Shown here: piece by piece, positions 16,790-23,552 of the stretch
Layout of the letters: each line of letters starts with the position of its first letter
Position numbering within the stretch: position 1 is the first letter of the stretch
Source of the DNA: an uncultured Chromatiaceae bacterium
GTDB lineage: Bacteria > Pseudomonadota > Gammaproteobacteria > Enterobacterales > Alteromonadaceae
Length of the DNA stretch: 25,403 bases
Assembly: GCA_946482325.1 (NCBI GenBank)
Contig: CAMLRA010000045.1
Span: forward strand, 1 to 25,403
Direction of reading: 5' to 3'
Position numbers and translations under genes: made by a program
The notes under the pieces: model-generated
What the model saw: only the letters and a program-made list of their open reading frames with translations
Told to the model about the DNA's origin: nothing
The model's database searches: none

Positions 16790-16813
16790 TATTGCTTCTG
16801 TTTGAAGCTGCAA
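16786..16813 (-). promoter_or_regulatory. Predicted sigma-70 promoter of imuA-imuB-dnaE2
   Basis: On the minus strand TTGCAG (16813-16808) and TATACT (16791-16786) are separated by 16 bases. Both are close to consensus. Transcription would start inside the LexA box and leave a leader of about 20 bases. Confidence 0.65.
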
Positions 16814-16833
16814 GGGGCGTCAGGAAAAAGAAA

Positions 16834-16896
16834 GTGGAAAAAGGCCCTAATAAAAAACTGTCTGGTGGTACACGCCGTTTACTGCAGCCAGGTTAA
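16834..16896 (+). CDS. Possible 20-aa basic mini-ORF divergent from imuA
   Basis: GTG 16834 is preceded by AGGA at 16822-16825 with suitable spacing and opens a 20-codon frame encoding MEKGPNKKLSGGTRRLLQPG, ending in TAA. It lies in the gene-poor stretch on the other side of the LexA box. The peptide is basic and matches nothing I know. It may be chance. Confidence 0.15.
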   Translation: MEKGPNKKLSGGTRRLLQPG

Positions 16897-16906
16897 TCCA
16901 ACAGCC

Positions 16907-16940
16907 GGGACAGCTCTGTAACCAGACCTGTCCCACTTTT
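16907..16940 (+). other. Strong imperfect hairpin in the imuA-DUF3718 gap
   Basis: GGGACAG and CTGTCCC (16907-16913, 16928-16934) pair, then a C-C mismatch, then TCTG pairs with CAGA around TAAC. The plus strand continues ACTTTTCC, so it could be a terminator of a short plus-strand transcript or a structured leader. The rest of the 16797-17097 stretch shows no gene and no repeat that I can name. Confidence 0.5.
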
Positions 16941-17097
16941 CCTACCGGTTATCTGAATGATTCGAGAAATAAAGCAGTTAGTAAAACCCAACCTGTTGCT
17001 GCAAGCAGCTTTTGTTACAGTCTGAAGAGCGCTGTTCACAACTCTTTTGCGCAGATCTGCGACTCTGATCATGGCGATAGCAAACAGGAGAGCCATC

Positions 17098-17439
17098 ATG
17101 CGTACATTGCTTTTAATTTGTTGTGTATTAACCAGTTCAGCCGTTGCAGCCCAATCTCAATATGTGGCAGCCGATCAGTCGATGGAAACAGCTTTATGTA
17201 TCAGCGCAGCCACCGACAAAAAAGCTGATTTTAAGCAAGAGCTGAAATATAACCGGGTTGGTGCTGCTGTTGCAGCCAACAAGCTGCTGTGTAATGACTT
17301 ACCGGTTGCCAGTTTTGCCTTCCAGGCTGGCAATACTGCGGTTTATCAGCATTTGAAAAAATATGTCCGCGGTCATGTCGACATTCAGGATATTGCCGCC
17401 AAACCACTGCAGGGGAGCGTGATGGTACAGGGTCGTTGA
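17098..17439 (+). CDS. Exported DUF3718 family protein
   Basis: This 113-aa protein has a signal peptide (residues 1-18, cleavage near AVAA-QS). The mature part of about 95 residues matches the small periplasmic DUF3718 family of marine gammaproteobacteria. Visible marks are ADQSMETALCISAATDKK, the YNRVGAAVAANKLLCNDLPVASFA block and two conserved Cys (in ALCISA and LLCNDL) that could form a disulfide. The function is unknown. AGGAG lies eight bases before ATG 17098; a longer in-frame start at 17047 would hide the signal peptide. A GC hairpin terminator follows and is shared with the convergent pirin gene. Confidence 0.85.
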   Translation: MRTLLLICCVLTSSAVAAQSQYVAADQSMETALCISAATDKKADFKQELKYNRVGAAVAANKLLCNDLPVASFAFQAGNTAVYQHLKKYVRGHVDIQDIAAKPLQGSVMVQGR

Positions 17440-17460
17440 GATGAGCATAAGCAGTTGTGC

Positions 17461-17485
17461 AAAGGCCCGCAGCGAGCGGGCTTTC
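17461..17485. terminator. Terminator between the DUF3718 and pirin genes
   Basis: GCCCGC (17465-17470) pairs with GCGGGC (17476-17481) around AGCGA, flanked by AAA and TTT. The T-runs are short, so efficiency is uncertain. Confidence 0.65.
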
Positions 17486-17518
17486 GCGCCGAAAACACGG
17501 GTGAGTATTTTGTTAGCA

Positions 17519-18223
17519 TCAGGGTAAATCAAACAGCAAAGCAAACACCGGCTCTGCGCTACTGCTGAACTGCCAGTCGGTCAGATCGGCAATTTTCACC
17601 CCATCACCCGGCTGCAGACTGATGTGCTGTTCGCCACTTTGTCCACTCAGGCTACCCGATACCAAATGCAGATACAGCTTGCGCCCGGCCAGCGTCTGAT
17701 AGTTCAGGCTGGTTTGTGCGTCCAGCCGCAGCTGAAATAATTTCGCGTCTTGCTTCAGCAGCAGGCTGCCTGCCGCGCCATCTTTCGACGCAATCAATGT
17801 CAGCCCGGGGGTTTGGGCAAAGGGTTTTTGCTGATAACCCGGTTCACCACCCAAACTGTCCGGTTCAATCCAGATCTGCAGGAAATGCAGGTTCTGATTG
17901 GCTCTGGCGTTAAATTCACTGTGCATGATACCGCGACCGGCACTCATCAGCTGATATTCACCGGCTGGCAGCTCGGCAACCTGACCAGTGGAATCGCGGT
18001 GCGCAATCACTCCATCTAAGACCAGACTGATAATCTCCATATCCCGATGGCCATGGGTGTCGAATCCCGCACCTGGCGTGACGCGGTCATCATTGATCAC
18101 CCGTAAGGCGGAAAACCCCATTTGCGCCGGATCGTAATAACGACCAAAAGAAAAACTGTGGCGGCTTTGTAACCAGCCAAAATCTGCACTGCCGCGTTGA
18201 CTGGATTTTCTTAATTCGATCAT
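17519..18223 (-). CDS. Pirin family protein (YhaK-like)
   Basis: The 234-aa bicupin matches YhaK-type pirins in length and pattern: HSFSFGRYYDPAQMGFSALRVINDDRV (22-48), the metal ligands in FDTHGHRDMEI (His57, His59) and MSAGRGIMHSEF (His101, Glu103). Pirins of this type bind Fe or another divalent metal; some open quercetin with oxygen and YhaK is regarded as a redox-responsive protein. AGGAG is seven bases before ATG 18223, which also gives the family start MIELRKS. It lies 84 bases downstream of the DoxX gene on the same strand, with a hairpin between, and the pair faces a LysR regulator. The physiological substrate is not known. Confidence 0.93.
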   Translation of the reverse strand: MIELRKSSQRGSADFGWLQSRHSFSFGRYYDPAQMGFSALRVINDDRVTPGAGFDTHGHRDMEIISLVLDGVIAHRDSTGQVAELPAGEYQLMSAGRGIMHSEFNARANQNLHFLQIWIEPDSLGGEPGYQQKPFAQTPGLTLIASKDGAAGSLLLKQDAKLFQLRLDAQTSLNYQTLAGRKLYLHLVSGSLSGQSGEQHISLQPGDGVKIADLTDWQFSSSAEPVFALLFDLP

Positions 18224-18255
18224 CAGATGACTCCTGTAAAACTTGTGAGCGTCAG

Positions 18256-18292
18256 ACGGCAACCACCGGGTTGCCGTGCTCTTGGTTGCCGT
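18256..18292. repeat. Alternative hairpins in the doxX-pirin gap
   Basis: ACGGCAACC (18256-18264) pairs perfectly with GGTTGCCGT at 18269-18277 and could equally pair with an identical copy at 18284-18292. No T-run follows on the minus strand, so it is not an evident terminator; it may set relative expression of the two genes. Confidence 0.5.
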
Positions 18293-18307
18293 GATTGGGA
18301 TGTTGCG

Positions 18308-18763
18308 TCAGGCCAGTTTTTTTGCCAGCCAGTTGTCGATGGCAAAGCGACCGGCACCGCTAAACGTCAGGGCCACGCTGATAGCCAGCAGCGACAGCGC
18401 AAATTCATAGCCGTTGTTGCTCATAAACAGGCCGTTGGCAAAGTGCACGCTGAAAATCGCCACCAGCATGGTGATTGCCAGCACAAAGGCCGCCGGGCGG
18501 GTCAGCAGACCCAGAATTAATGCCAGCCCCCCGAAGAACTCAGCACCGCCAGCCATTAAAGTCAGCGGAATGCCCGGGGTTAAACCGATGCTTTCCATCC
18601 AACCGGCAGTGCCTTGCAGGCCATAACCGCCAAACCAGCCAAACAGTTTTTGTGCACCGTGTGCGGCGAAGATGATGCCGGCCGGGACCCGCAGCGCCAG
18701 GCTGCCGATGCTGTTGTCTGAATCTTGTGTGTTTTGTACGAAAGTTTTGATTAAATTTTTCAT
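18308..18763 (-). CDS. DoxX family membrane protein (YqjF-like)
   Basis: This 151-aa inner-membrane protein has four hydrophobic helices. The start (LALRVPAGIIFAAHGAQKLFGWFGGYG) and the middle (LTLMAGGAEFFGGLALILGLLTRPAAFVLAITMLVAIF) are the standard DoxX pattern. DoxX relatives are quinone-linked or of unknown function; the E. coli relative YqjF is a YhaJ target induced by nitroaromatic-derived quinol products. GGAG is eight bases before ATG 18763. It is the first gene of a probable doxX-pirin unit transcribed away from the LysR gene, whose product is the likely regulator. Confidence 0.92.
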   Translation of the reverse strand: MKNLIKTFVQNTQDSDNSIGSLALRVPAGIIFAAHGAQKLFGWFGGYGLQGTAGWMESIGLTPGIPLTLMAGGAEFFGGLALILGLLTRPAAFVLAITMLVAIFSVHFANGLFMSNNGYEFALSLLAISVALTFSGAGRFAIDNWLAKKLA

Positions 18764-18888
18764 TTGTTTTGCTCCAATATGCTGTTGAGGTTTTGCCGCA
18801 TCCGGCTGTACTGCCTGCGTTCTGCTGCGTTGAGATAAATGTAGCCGGCTTGCTATTGCGAAAAAAGCGGAATAAATTGACTCTCATG

Positions 18889-18903
18889 TTCAAAATATTT
18901 GAA
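18889..18903. promoter_or_regulatory. Candidate LysR-type operator
   Basis: TTCAAA-ATA-TTTGAA is a perfect inverted repeat that contains the T-N11-A pattern of LysR-family sites. It lies in the divergent gap, 18-32 bases before the regulator start, where binding could repress the regulator and activate doxX. Confidence 0.5.
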
Positions 18904-18920
18904 TTAAGGGTATTGCCCAG

Positions 18921-19856
18921 ATGGCGCTACAGCCCGTGTTGACGCTGGAGGCGCTCAGAGCGCTTGATGCTATTGATCGCAAAGGAAGTTTTGCCGCAGC
19001 GGCTGAGTCTCTATATAAAGTGCCTTCGGCACTTAGTTACACCATCGCGCGTCTGGAAAGCGATCTTGGCGTGCAATTATTTGACCGTAGCCGGCAAAAA
19101 GCGCAGCTGACGCAGGCCGGTCAATTGTTACTGCAGCAGGGCAGGCATTTGTTGCTGGCCAGTCAGCAGTTAGAAGAAGCCGTGCGTCAGCTTGACACTG
19201 GCTGGGAGCGGCAGCTGGTCATCGCAGTGGATGCAGTGGTGCCGTTACAGCCGTTATTCAGTCTGATTGACGAGTTTCATCAGCTGGGCCGGCTGACGCA
19301 AATCGTGTTGTCGGAACAAGTGATGGCCGGAGGCTGGGAAGCATTACAAAGCGGCCGGGCAGATTTAGCTGTGGGGTTATCCGGTGAAGGTGTCTCTGGC
19401 CAGTTTCAGTTGCAGCCAATGGCACAGCTGGAATTTGTGTTTGCGGTCGCGCCACATCACGAACTGGCCCAGCTGGACCGGGTCGTGACGCAGCAGGATT
19501 TACAACAGCAAACGGCCATTGTGGTCAGCGATTCAGCGCTGGATTTACCGGCGCGGGATTCCGGTTTATATGACAGCCGGCGCCGGGTGGTGGTCAGCAG
19601 CATGCAGGCCAAAATCGCCGCACAGCAGGCCGGGCTTGGCGTGGGTTTTTTGCCGAAGCACCTGGTCAGCGACGAGATCCGGGCCGGCCGGCTGATTGCC
19701 AAAGCCTGTGAAGTACCGCGGGCCGGTACGATGATGTATCTGGGCTGGCGCCGTCAGAGTCAGCCGGGGCAGGCATTGTTATGGTTTAGCCGGCAGCTGA
19801 GCCAATATGACTGGGCTGCCGTATTCCAAAACCCGTTTACAAAAACTGCTGACTGA
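18921..19856 (+). CDS. LysR-family transcriptional regulator (YhaJ-like by context)
   Basis: This 311-aa protein has an N-terminal winged helix (residues 8-66: LEALRALDAIDRKGSFAAAA, then ALSYTIARLESDLGVQLFDR) and a C-terminal substrate-binding domain (about 95-300) that senses an unknown ligand. The gene is divergent from doxX-pirin with 157 bases between, the classical arrangement for a regulator and its target. In E. coli, YhaJ controls yhaK (pirin) and yqjF (DoxX), so this is probably its functional counterpart; I base that on context, not on a residue-level comparison. AAGGG lies ten bases before ATG 18921. The HAD gene follows 15 bases after its stop and is probably cotranscribed. Confidence 0.93.
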   Translation: MALQPVLTLEALRALDAIDRKGSFAAAAESLYKVPSALSYTIARLESDLGVQLFDRSRQKAQLTQAGQLLLQQGRHLLLASQQLEEAVRQLDTGWERQLVIAVDAVVPLQPLFSLIDEFHQLGRLTQIVLSEQVMAGGWEALQSGRADLAVGLSGEGVSGQFQLQPMAQLEFVFAVAPHHELAQLDRVVTQQDLQQQTAIVVSDSALDLPARDSGLYDSRRRVVVSSMQAKIAAQQAGLGVGFLPKHLVSDEIRAGRLIAKACEVPRAGTMMYLGWRRQSQPGQALLWFSRQLSQYDWAAVFQNPFTKTAD

Positions 19857-19871
19857 CACAGGAACTAATAC

Positions 19872-20483
19872 ATGCAATTAGGTGAACATCGCGGTGTGAT
19901 TTTTGATTTAGACGGCACGCTGGTAGATTCCAGACTGGATTTCAACCTGCTGTGCCAACGGCTGGGCTGGCCAGTCGGCAGCCCCATTCTGGAACGGCTG
20001 GCGACTATCAGCGATCAAAACGAGTATCAACATGCTGTAGGCATTATCGAACAGTTTGAACTGGAAGGTGCGGCGGCGGCAGAGTGGATGCCGGGCGCGG
20101 CCGAGCTGCTGGCTGTGCTGCAGCAACTGCAAATCCCGACCGCTATCCTGACGCGCAATATGCGCAGTGCCACCCGGCATTGTCTGGATCGCCTTGGGAT
20201 TGCTGTCGACATTGTGCTGACGCGGGAAGACGCGCCGGCCAAACCTGACCCGGCCGGTTTACTGCAGATAGCCAGCCTTTGGCAGCTACCGCCGGCTGAG
20301 TTAATTTTCATCGGTGATTTTCATTTTGACCTGACGACAGCAAGAGCCGCCGGCATGCCGGGCTGTTTGTATCTGAATGCGCAGAACGAGCATTACCGGG
20401 CACAGGCCGATTTTGTGTTGCCGCATTTTGCAGACCTGACCCGCTATTATCAGCTGCGATTGGCACCGCTTACATCTGATTAG
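19872..20483 (+). CDS. HAD-superfamily hydrolase, subfamily IA
   Basis: The protein has 203 aa. Motif I FDLDGTLVDS (11-20) carries the nucleophile Asp and the acid/base Asp. Motif II is the Thr in AILTRN, motif III the Lys in PAKPDP and motif IV GDFHFDLTTARAAG near residue 152. The small cap between motifs I and II is helical, as in phosphoglycolate-phosphatase-like members. It probably removes phosphate from a small metabolite, unidentified. AGGA is eight bases before ATG 19872. It follows the LysR gene by 15 bases, probably in the same transcript. A hairpin terminator is found about 100 bases downstream. Confidence 0.92.
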   Translation: MQLGEHRGVIFDLDGTLVDSRLDFNLLCQRLGWPVGSPILERLATISDQNEYQHAVGIIEQFELEGAAAAEWMPGAAELLAVLQQLQIPTAILTRNMRSATRHCLDRLGIAVDIVLTREDAPAKPDPAGLLQIASLWQLPPAELIFIGDFHFDLTTARAAGMPGCLYLNAQNEHYRAQADFVLPHFADLTRYYQLRLAPLTSD

Positions 20484-20581
20484 GTCATTATTTGCATTTT
20501 CATTACATCAGATGGCGTTTAGCCAGCAAAAAAATGCAGAACATCAGCCAGATCAAAGACATTTTGAGCATAGGTTGCTAG

Positions 20582-20620
20582 ACTGCTGGGAGTTCTAATA
20601 ATCATTTCCAGCAGTTTTTA
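20582..20620 (+). terminator. Terminator after the LysR-HAD unit
   Basis: ACTGCTGG (20582-20589) pairs with CCAGCAGT (20608-20615) across an 18-base A/T-rich loop, followed by TTTT. The 98 bases between the HAD stop and this hairpin contain no other recognisable feature. Confidence 0.7.
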
Positions 20621-20663
20621 TTATCCGGCTCCGTAAGATCTATAGCCGAATCAAAGGTGTGGC

Positions 20664-21917
20664 GTGTCAGTTGCAAAAATAAGCCCGTCTCAGGTCAAAA
20701 TTGGTTATTTCATTCAGTTGCCCGTGAACTGGATGAAACACCCGTTTCTGACCAACAAATTTAAAGTCGAAAATCATGAACAAATTGCCATTATCCAAAC
20801 TCTGGATTTGGAGTTTGTTTATTTTTTTCCGGACAAAAGTAGTGTTGAGATTTCGGAAGAGGCAGCCCCGGCCGAGGAACTGGCTCAGCATGCCAGCGAG
20901 TTACGTTACAAACTGGAGCGGGAAAAAAACGAGCGGATAGAACAGGCCAAAGAGCAGCGCAGGCAGCTGCAGCGCACCGAAAAAGCTTTTGAACAGTCGA
21001 TGGTGCAGGTGCGCAATGTGATGTCGAAAATTGGCAGCCGGCCGTTGCAGGCTGTTGACGAAGCAACCGGCCTGGTCAACCAAATCGCCGACACTATCAT
21101 CAACGCCGATTCTTTAGTGCTGCATTTGATCTCTCAGGCCGGTAAAGAGCAGGAAAGTATTTATTTTCATGTGCTGAACGTATCAGTGTTATCGATGATG
21201 CTGGCAAAAAATCTTGGCATGAGTGCAGAGCAGGTCAAACTGACCGGTCTTGGCGCATTGTTCCACGATATCGGTAAGCTGAAGATCCCGACGCAAATCC
21301 TGCGCAAAACTGAGCCTTTAACGGCACCCGAAGCCAATTTACTGAAAATGCATACCCGTTACGGTATTGAATTGCTGAAACTGACGGAGTCTTTCCCTAA
21401 AGCGGCCTGGCCCGTCGTGGAGCAGCATCACGAATATTTAGATGGCACTGGTTATCCATTGGGTTTAAAAGATGCCGAGATTGACGCTATGGCGAAAGTC
21501 GTGGCTGTGGTCAATGAGTTTGATAATTTGTGCCACCCGGTCGATGTCAGCAAAGCGCGTTCACCACATCATGCCATGTCGTTTTTGTTTAAAACGATGA
21601 AAGGCAAACTCGGCGCCAGTGAGATGGGGCAGCTGATTAAAATGATGGGCGTGTACCCGCCGGGCACTATAGTGCAGCTCAGCGATGACCGGGTTGGGCT
21701 GGTAATGTCAGTCAACAGCGACCAGCTGTTGTACCCGAATGTGCTGGTGTATGACTCCCAAATTCCGCGGCTGGAAGCGCCGGTGATCTCGCTGCAGGAA
21801 GGCAAGCTCAGTATTGCCAAGGTACTGAAGCCTTCAGCGCTGCCGCAAGCTGTTTATGAATATCTCAATCCACGGGCACAGGTCAGTTATTTTATTCAGG
21901 GCAATGAACGCAAATAA
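20664..21917 (+). CDS. HD-GYP cyclic-di-GMP phosphodiesterase with DUF3391 N-terminus
   Basis: The 417-aa cytoplasmic protein hydrolyses cyclic-di-GMP, lowering the signal that favours biofilm over motility. Residues 1-60 fit the DUF3391 domain (ISPSQVKIGYFIQLPVNW, then LDLEFVYFFP). Residues about 70-112 are a charged coiled coil. The HD-GYP domain (about 150-330) has the metal-binding HD at 201-202 in LFHDIGKLKIP, a later His at 230, HH at 255-256 and the GYP block DGTGYP at 260-265, so the catalytic set looks complete. The start is GTG 20664, with AAAGGTG just upstream; no in-frame ATG gives the DUF3391 N-terminus. A weak terminator follows. There is no receiver domain, so the input signal is unknown. 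Confidence 0.93.
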   Translation: MSVAKISPSQVKIGYFIQLPVNWMKHPFLTNKFKVENHEQIAIIQTLDLEFVYFFPDKSSVEISEEAAPAEELAQHASELRYKLEREKNERIEQAKEQRRQLQRTEKAFEQSMVQVRNVMSKIGSRPLQAVDEATGLVNQIADTIINADSLVLHLISQAGKEQESIYFHVLNVSVLSMMLAKNLGMSAEQVKLTGLGALFHDIGKLKIPTQILRKTEPLTAPEANLLKMHTRYGIELLKLTESFPKAAWPVVEQHHEYLDGTGYPLGLKDAEIDAMAKVVAVVNEFDNLCHPVDVSKARSPHHAMSFLFKTMKGKLGASEMGQLIKMMGVYPPGTIVQLSDDRVGLVMSVNSDQLLYPNVLVYDSQIPRLEAPVISLQEGKLSIAKVLKPSALPQAVYEYLNPRAQVSYFIQGNERK

Positions 21918-21926
21918 TCAGGCTTG

Positions 21927-21950
21927 GGCTTTCACAGTGTGCAGCCTTTT
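21927..21950 (+). terminator. Likely terminator after the HD-GYP gene
   Basis: GGCT pairs with AGCC and, inside, CAC with GTG around AGT, followed by TTTT. It is short and has an internal loop, so it is only moderately convincing. Confidence 0.45.
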
Positions 21951-22003
21951 ATCATCCGTCTTCCACGCCACTCAAACCAGCGTTGAAACTTCGGCCCGGC
22001 CCT

Positions 22004-22888
22004 ATGCTGCAGGCTAATGGACTGTTGCTGCTGGCGGCAGCGATTTGGGGTTTTAGCTTTGTCGCACAAAGTCTGGGGCTTGATAGTCTCGGGCCGTTTG
22101 GTTTTAACGGTGTGCGTTTTTTGCTTGGCGCCCTGAGTTTAGTGCCGTTAGTGCTGTGGCAGAAGCAGCGTACTGGTTTGCAGGGGGCTGAATTCTCGAC
22201 GATGTGGCGGGCCGGCTTGCCGGTAGGCATGTTGCTGTTTATCGGTGCCAGTCTGCAACAAGTGGCGCTGCTATATACCACTGCCGCCAAAGCTGGTTTT
22301 ATCACCGGTTTATATCTGGTGCTGGTACCGCTGCTTGGCTTATGGTTGCGGCATAAAACCAGTGTCAATACCTGGTTGGGCGGGCTGGTTGCATTACTGG
22401 GGCTGTATTTTTTATCGGTCGACAGCGCGATGCAAATCAATACCGGCGATTTGCTGTTATTTGTCGGCGCTATGTTTTGGGCCGCTCATCTGCTGAGTAT
22501 TGATCACTATGCAACGAAGTTGACCCCAGTCCTGCTGGCGCTGCTGCAATGTCTGGTTTGTGGTGTGCTGAGCCTGATTCTGGCTTTTGTGCTCGAAACC
22601 GTTACTTTCGCGGCAGTGGCAGCAGCAGCCTGGCCTTTGCTCTATGCTGGTATTTTGGCGACCGGCGTGGCTTATACTCTGCAGATCATCGGTCAGCGCC
22701 GCGCGCATCCGGCTCATGCCGCAATTATCCTCAGTCTGGAAACGGTATTTGCTGCCGTGGGCGGAGTCTGGTTATTGGGCGAAACTCTGACGGTCAGAGC
22801 ATTGGCAGGTTGCAGCCTGATGTTATCCGGCATGTTGCTGTCGCAGCTGCCGCTGCGCTGGTTGCTGCGCGCCTGGCGTAAGCCTTAG
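22004..22888 (+). CDS. EamA/DMT-family membrane transporter
   Basis: The 294-aa inner-membrane protein has about ten hydrophobic segments in two EamA repeats. Typical pieces are AAAIWGFSFVAQSLGLDSLGPFGFNGVRFLLGAL (about 11-45), LLYTTAAKAGFITGLYLVLVPLLG, GDLLLFVGAMFWAAHLLSIDHY (start of repeat 2) and HAAIILSLETVFAAVGGVWLLGETLT near the end. It is a small-metabolite carrier, substrate unknown, and is not closely similar to the other EamA protein in the window. Neither ATG 22004 nor the in-frame TTG 21983 has a visible ribosome site; the ATG gives the better membrane-protein N-terminus. It ends five bases before the stop of the convergent ATL gene, leaving no room for a terminator. Confidence 0.9.
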   Translation: MLQANGLLLLAAAIWGFSFVAQSLGLDSLGPFGFNGVRFLLGALSLVPLVLWQKQRTGLQGAEFSTMWRAGLPVGMLLFIGASLQQVALLYTTAAKAGFITGLYLVLVPLLGLWLRHKTSVNTWLGGLVALLGLYFLSVDSAMQINTGDLLLFVGAMFWAAHLLSIDHYATKLTPVLLALLQCLVCGVLSLILAFVLETVTFAAVAAAAWPLLYAGILATGVAYTLQIIGQRRAHPAHAAIILSLETVFAAVGGVWLLGETLTVRALAGCSLMLSGMLLSQLPLRWLLRAWRKP

Positions 22889-22893
22889 CCTTT

Positions 22894-23223
22894 CTAGAAC
22901 CGCAGCTGAAACAATAATTCGGCTAAATCCGGTTGCCAGTGATATTGTGCCGGGACTTTGCTGCCACGCAGTATCACACCTTCGGCCCGCAGCAAGGCGC
23001 TTTGCTCAGCAGCTTCTGCACTGCCGGGCGCAAAAGCCAGGCTCAGATTACTGCGCACTACCCGATACCAGGGCAGTGGTGTCGGGCTATAACCTAAGGC
23101 TTTTCCGACTAGTCGGGCGCGGCCGGGCAGGCCGGCTAAATCAGCGATGTGGCCGTAGCTGGCGACCTTACCGGCCGGGATTTGTTGCACTGTTTGCCAG
23201 ATCCGGCTGTAATGCGGGTTCAT
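22894..23223 (-). CDS. Alkyltransferase-like (ATL) DNA repair protein
   Basis: This 109-aa single-domain relative of O6-methylguanine-DNA methyltransferase has IPAGKVASYGHIADLAGLPGRARLVGKAL (15-43) as its DNA-binding helix region. The active-site motif PCHR of true methyltransferases reads PWYRV here (Trp52 replaces Cys), so it cannot remove alkyl groups. ATL proteins flip and bind O6-alkylguanine and pass it to nucleotide excision repair. The length fits bacterial ATL. ATG 23223 is preceded by an AGGTG; GTG 23229 is a possible alternative. It is divergent from the small Cys-rich gene with only 36 bases between the start codons, so promoters must overlap. Confidence 0.93.
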   Translation of the reverse strand: MNPHYSRIWQTVQQIPAGKVASYGHIADLAGLPGRARLVGKALGYSPTPLPWYRVVRSNLSLAFAPGSAEAAEQSALLRAEGVILRGSKVPAQYHWQPDLAELLFQLRF

Positions 23224-23259
23224 CTGCACCTGATGTTCATCACTTTTTTTGGAGTCTTT

Positions 23260-23448
23260 ATGCCTGCAGCGCCTATTCCTGTCAAATTACTGGAAAAACC
23301 GGAACCGCCGGGTAGTAACGAGTGCTGCGGCAGTGGCAGTTGTTGCCCTTGTGTCTGGGATTATTACCGCGAACAGCTGGCTCTGTGGCAACAACAGCAA
23401 CAACTGCAAAGTAGCGCCAGTCCCGCAGCGGACGATGAACAGCAATAA
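23260..23448 (+). CDS. Small Cys-rich oxidoreductase-like domain protein
   Basis: This 62-aa protein fits the oxidoreductase-like N-terminal family: a Pro-rich start (KLLEKPEPPGS) followed by NECCGSGSCCPCVWDYYREQL, with five Cys at residues 22, 23, 28, 29 and 31. The cluster suggests metal or Fe-S binding; the role in bacteria is not known. The C-terminal third is a Gln run and a polar tail. GGAG lies five bases before ATG 23260. A longer frame from 23149 overlaps the ATL gene on the other strand and lacks support. It is divergent from the ATL gene and is followed 104 bases later by the POT transporter, with no terminator visible. Confidence 0.82.
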   Translation: MPAAPIPVKLLEKPEPPGSNECCGSGSCCPCVWDYYREQLALWQQQQQLQSSASPAADDEQQ

Positions 23449-23552
23449 CGGTCGCCCTTCGCTGCGCGCTTCCTAAATCAGTCGCTCATGGTATAGTAAG
23501 GCCCAAGCCCTTCCGGTGCTACATAACGATAACAATCTATTGCGGGATCCCT

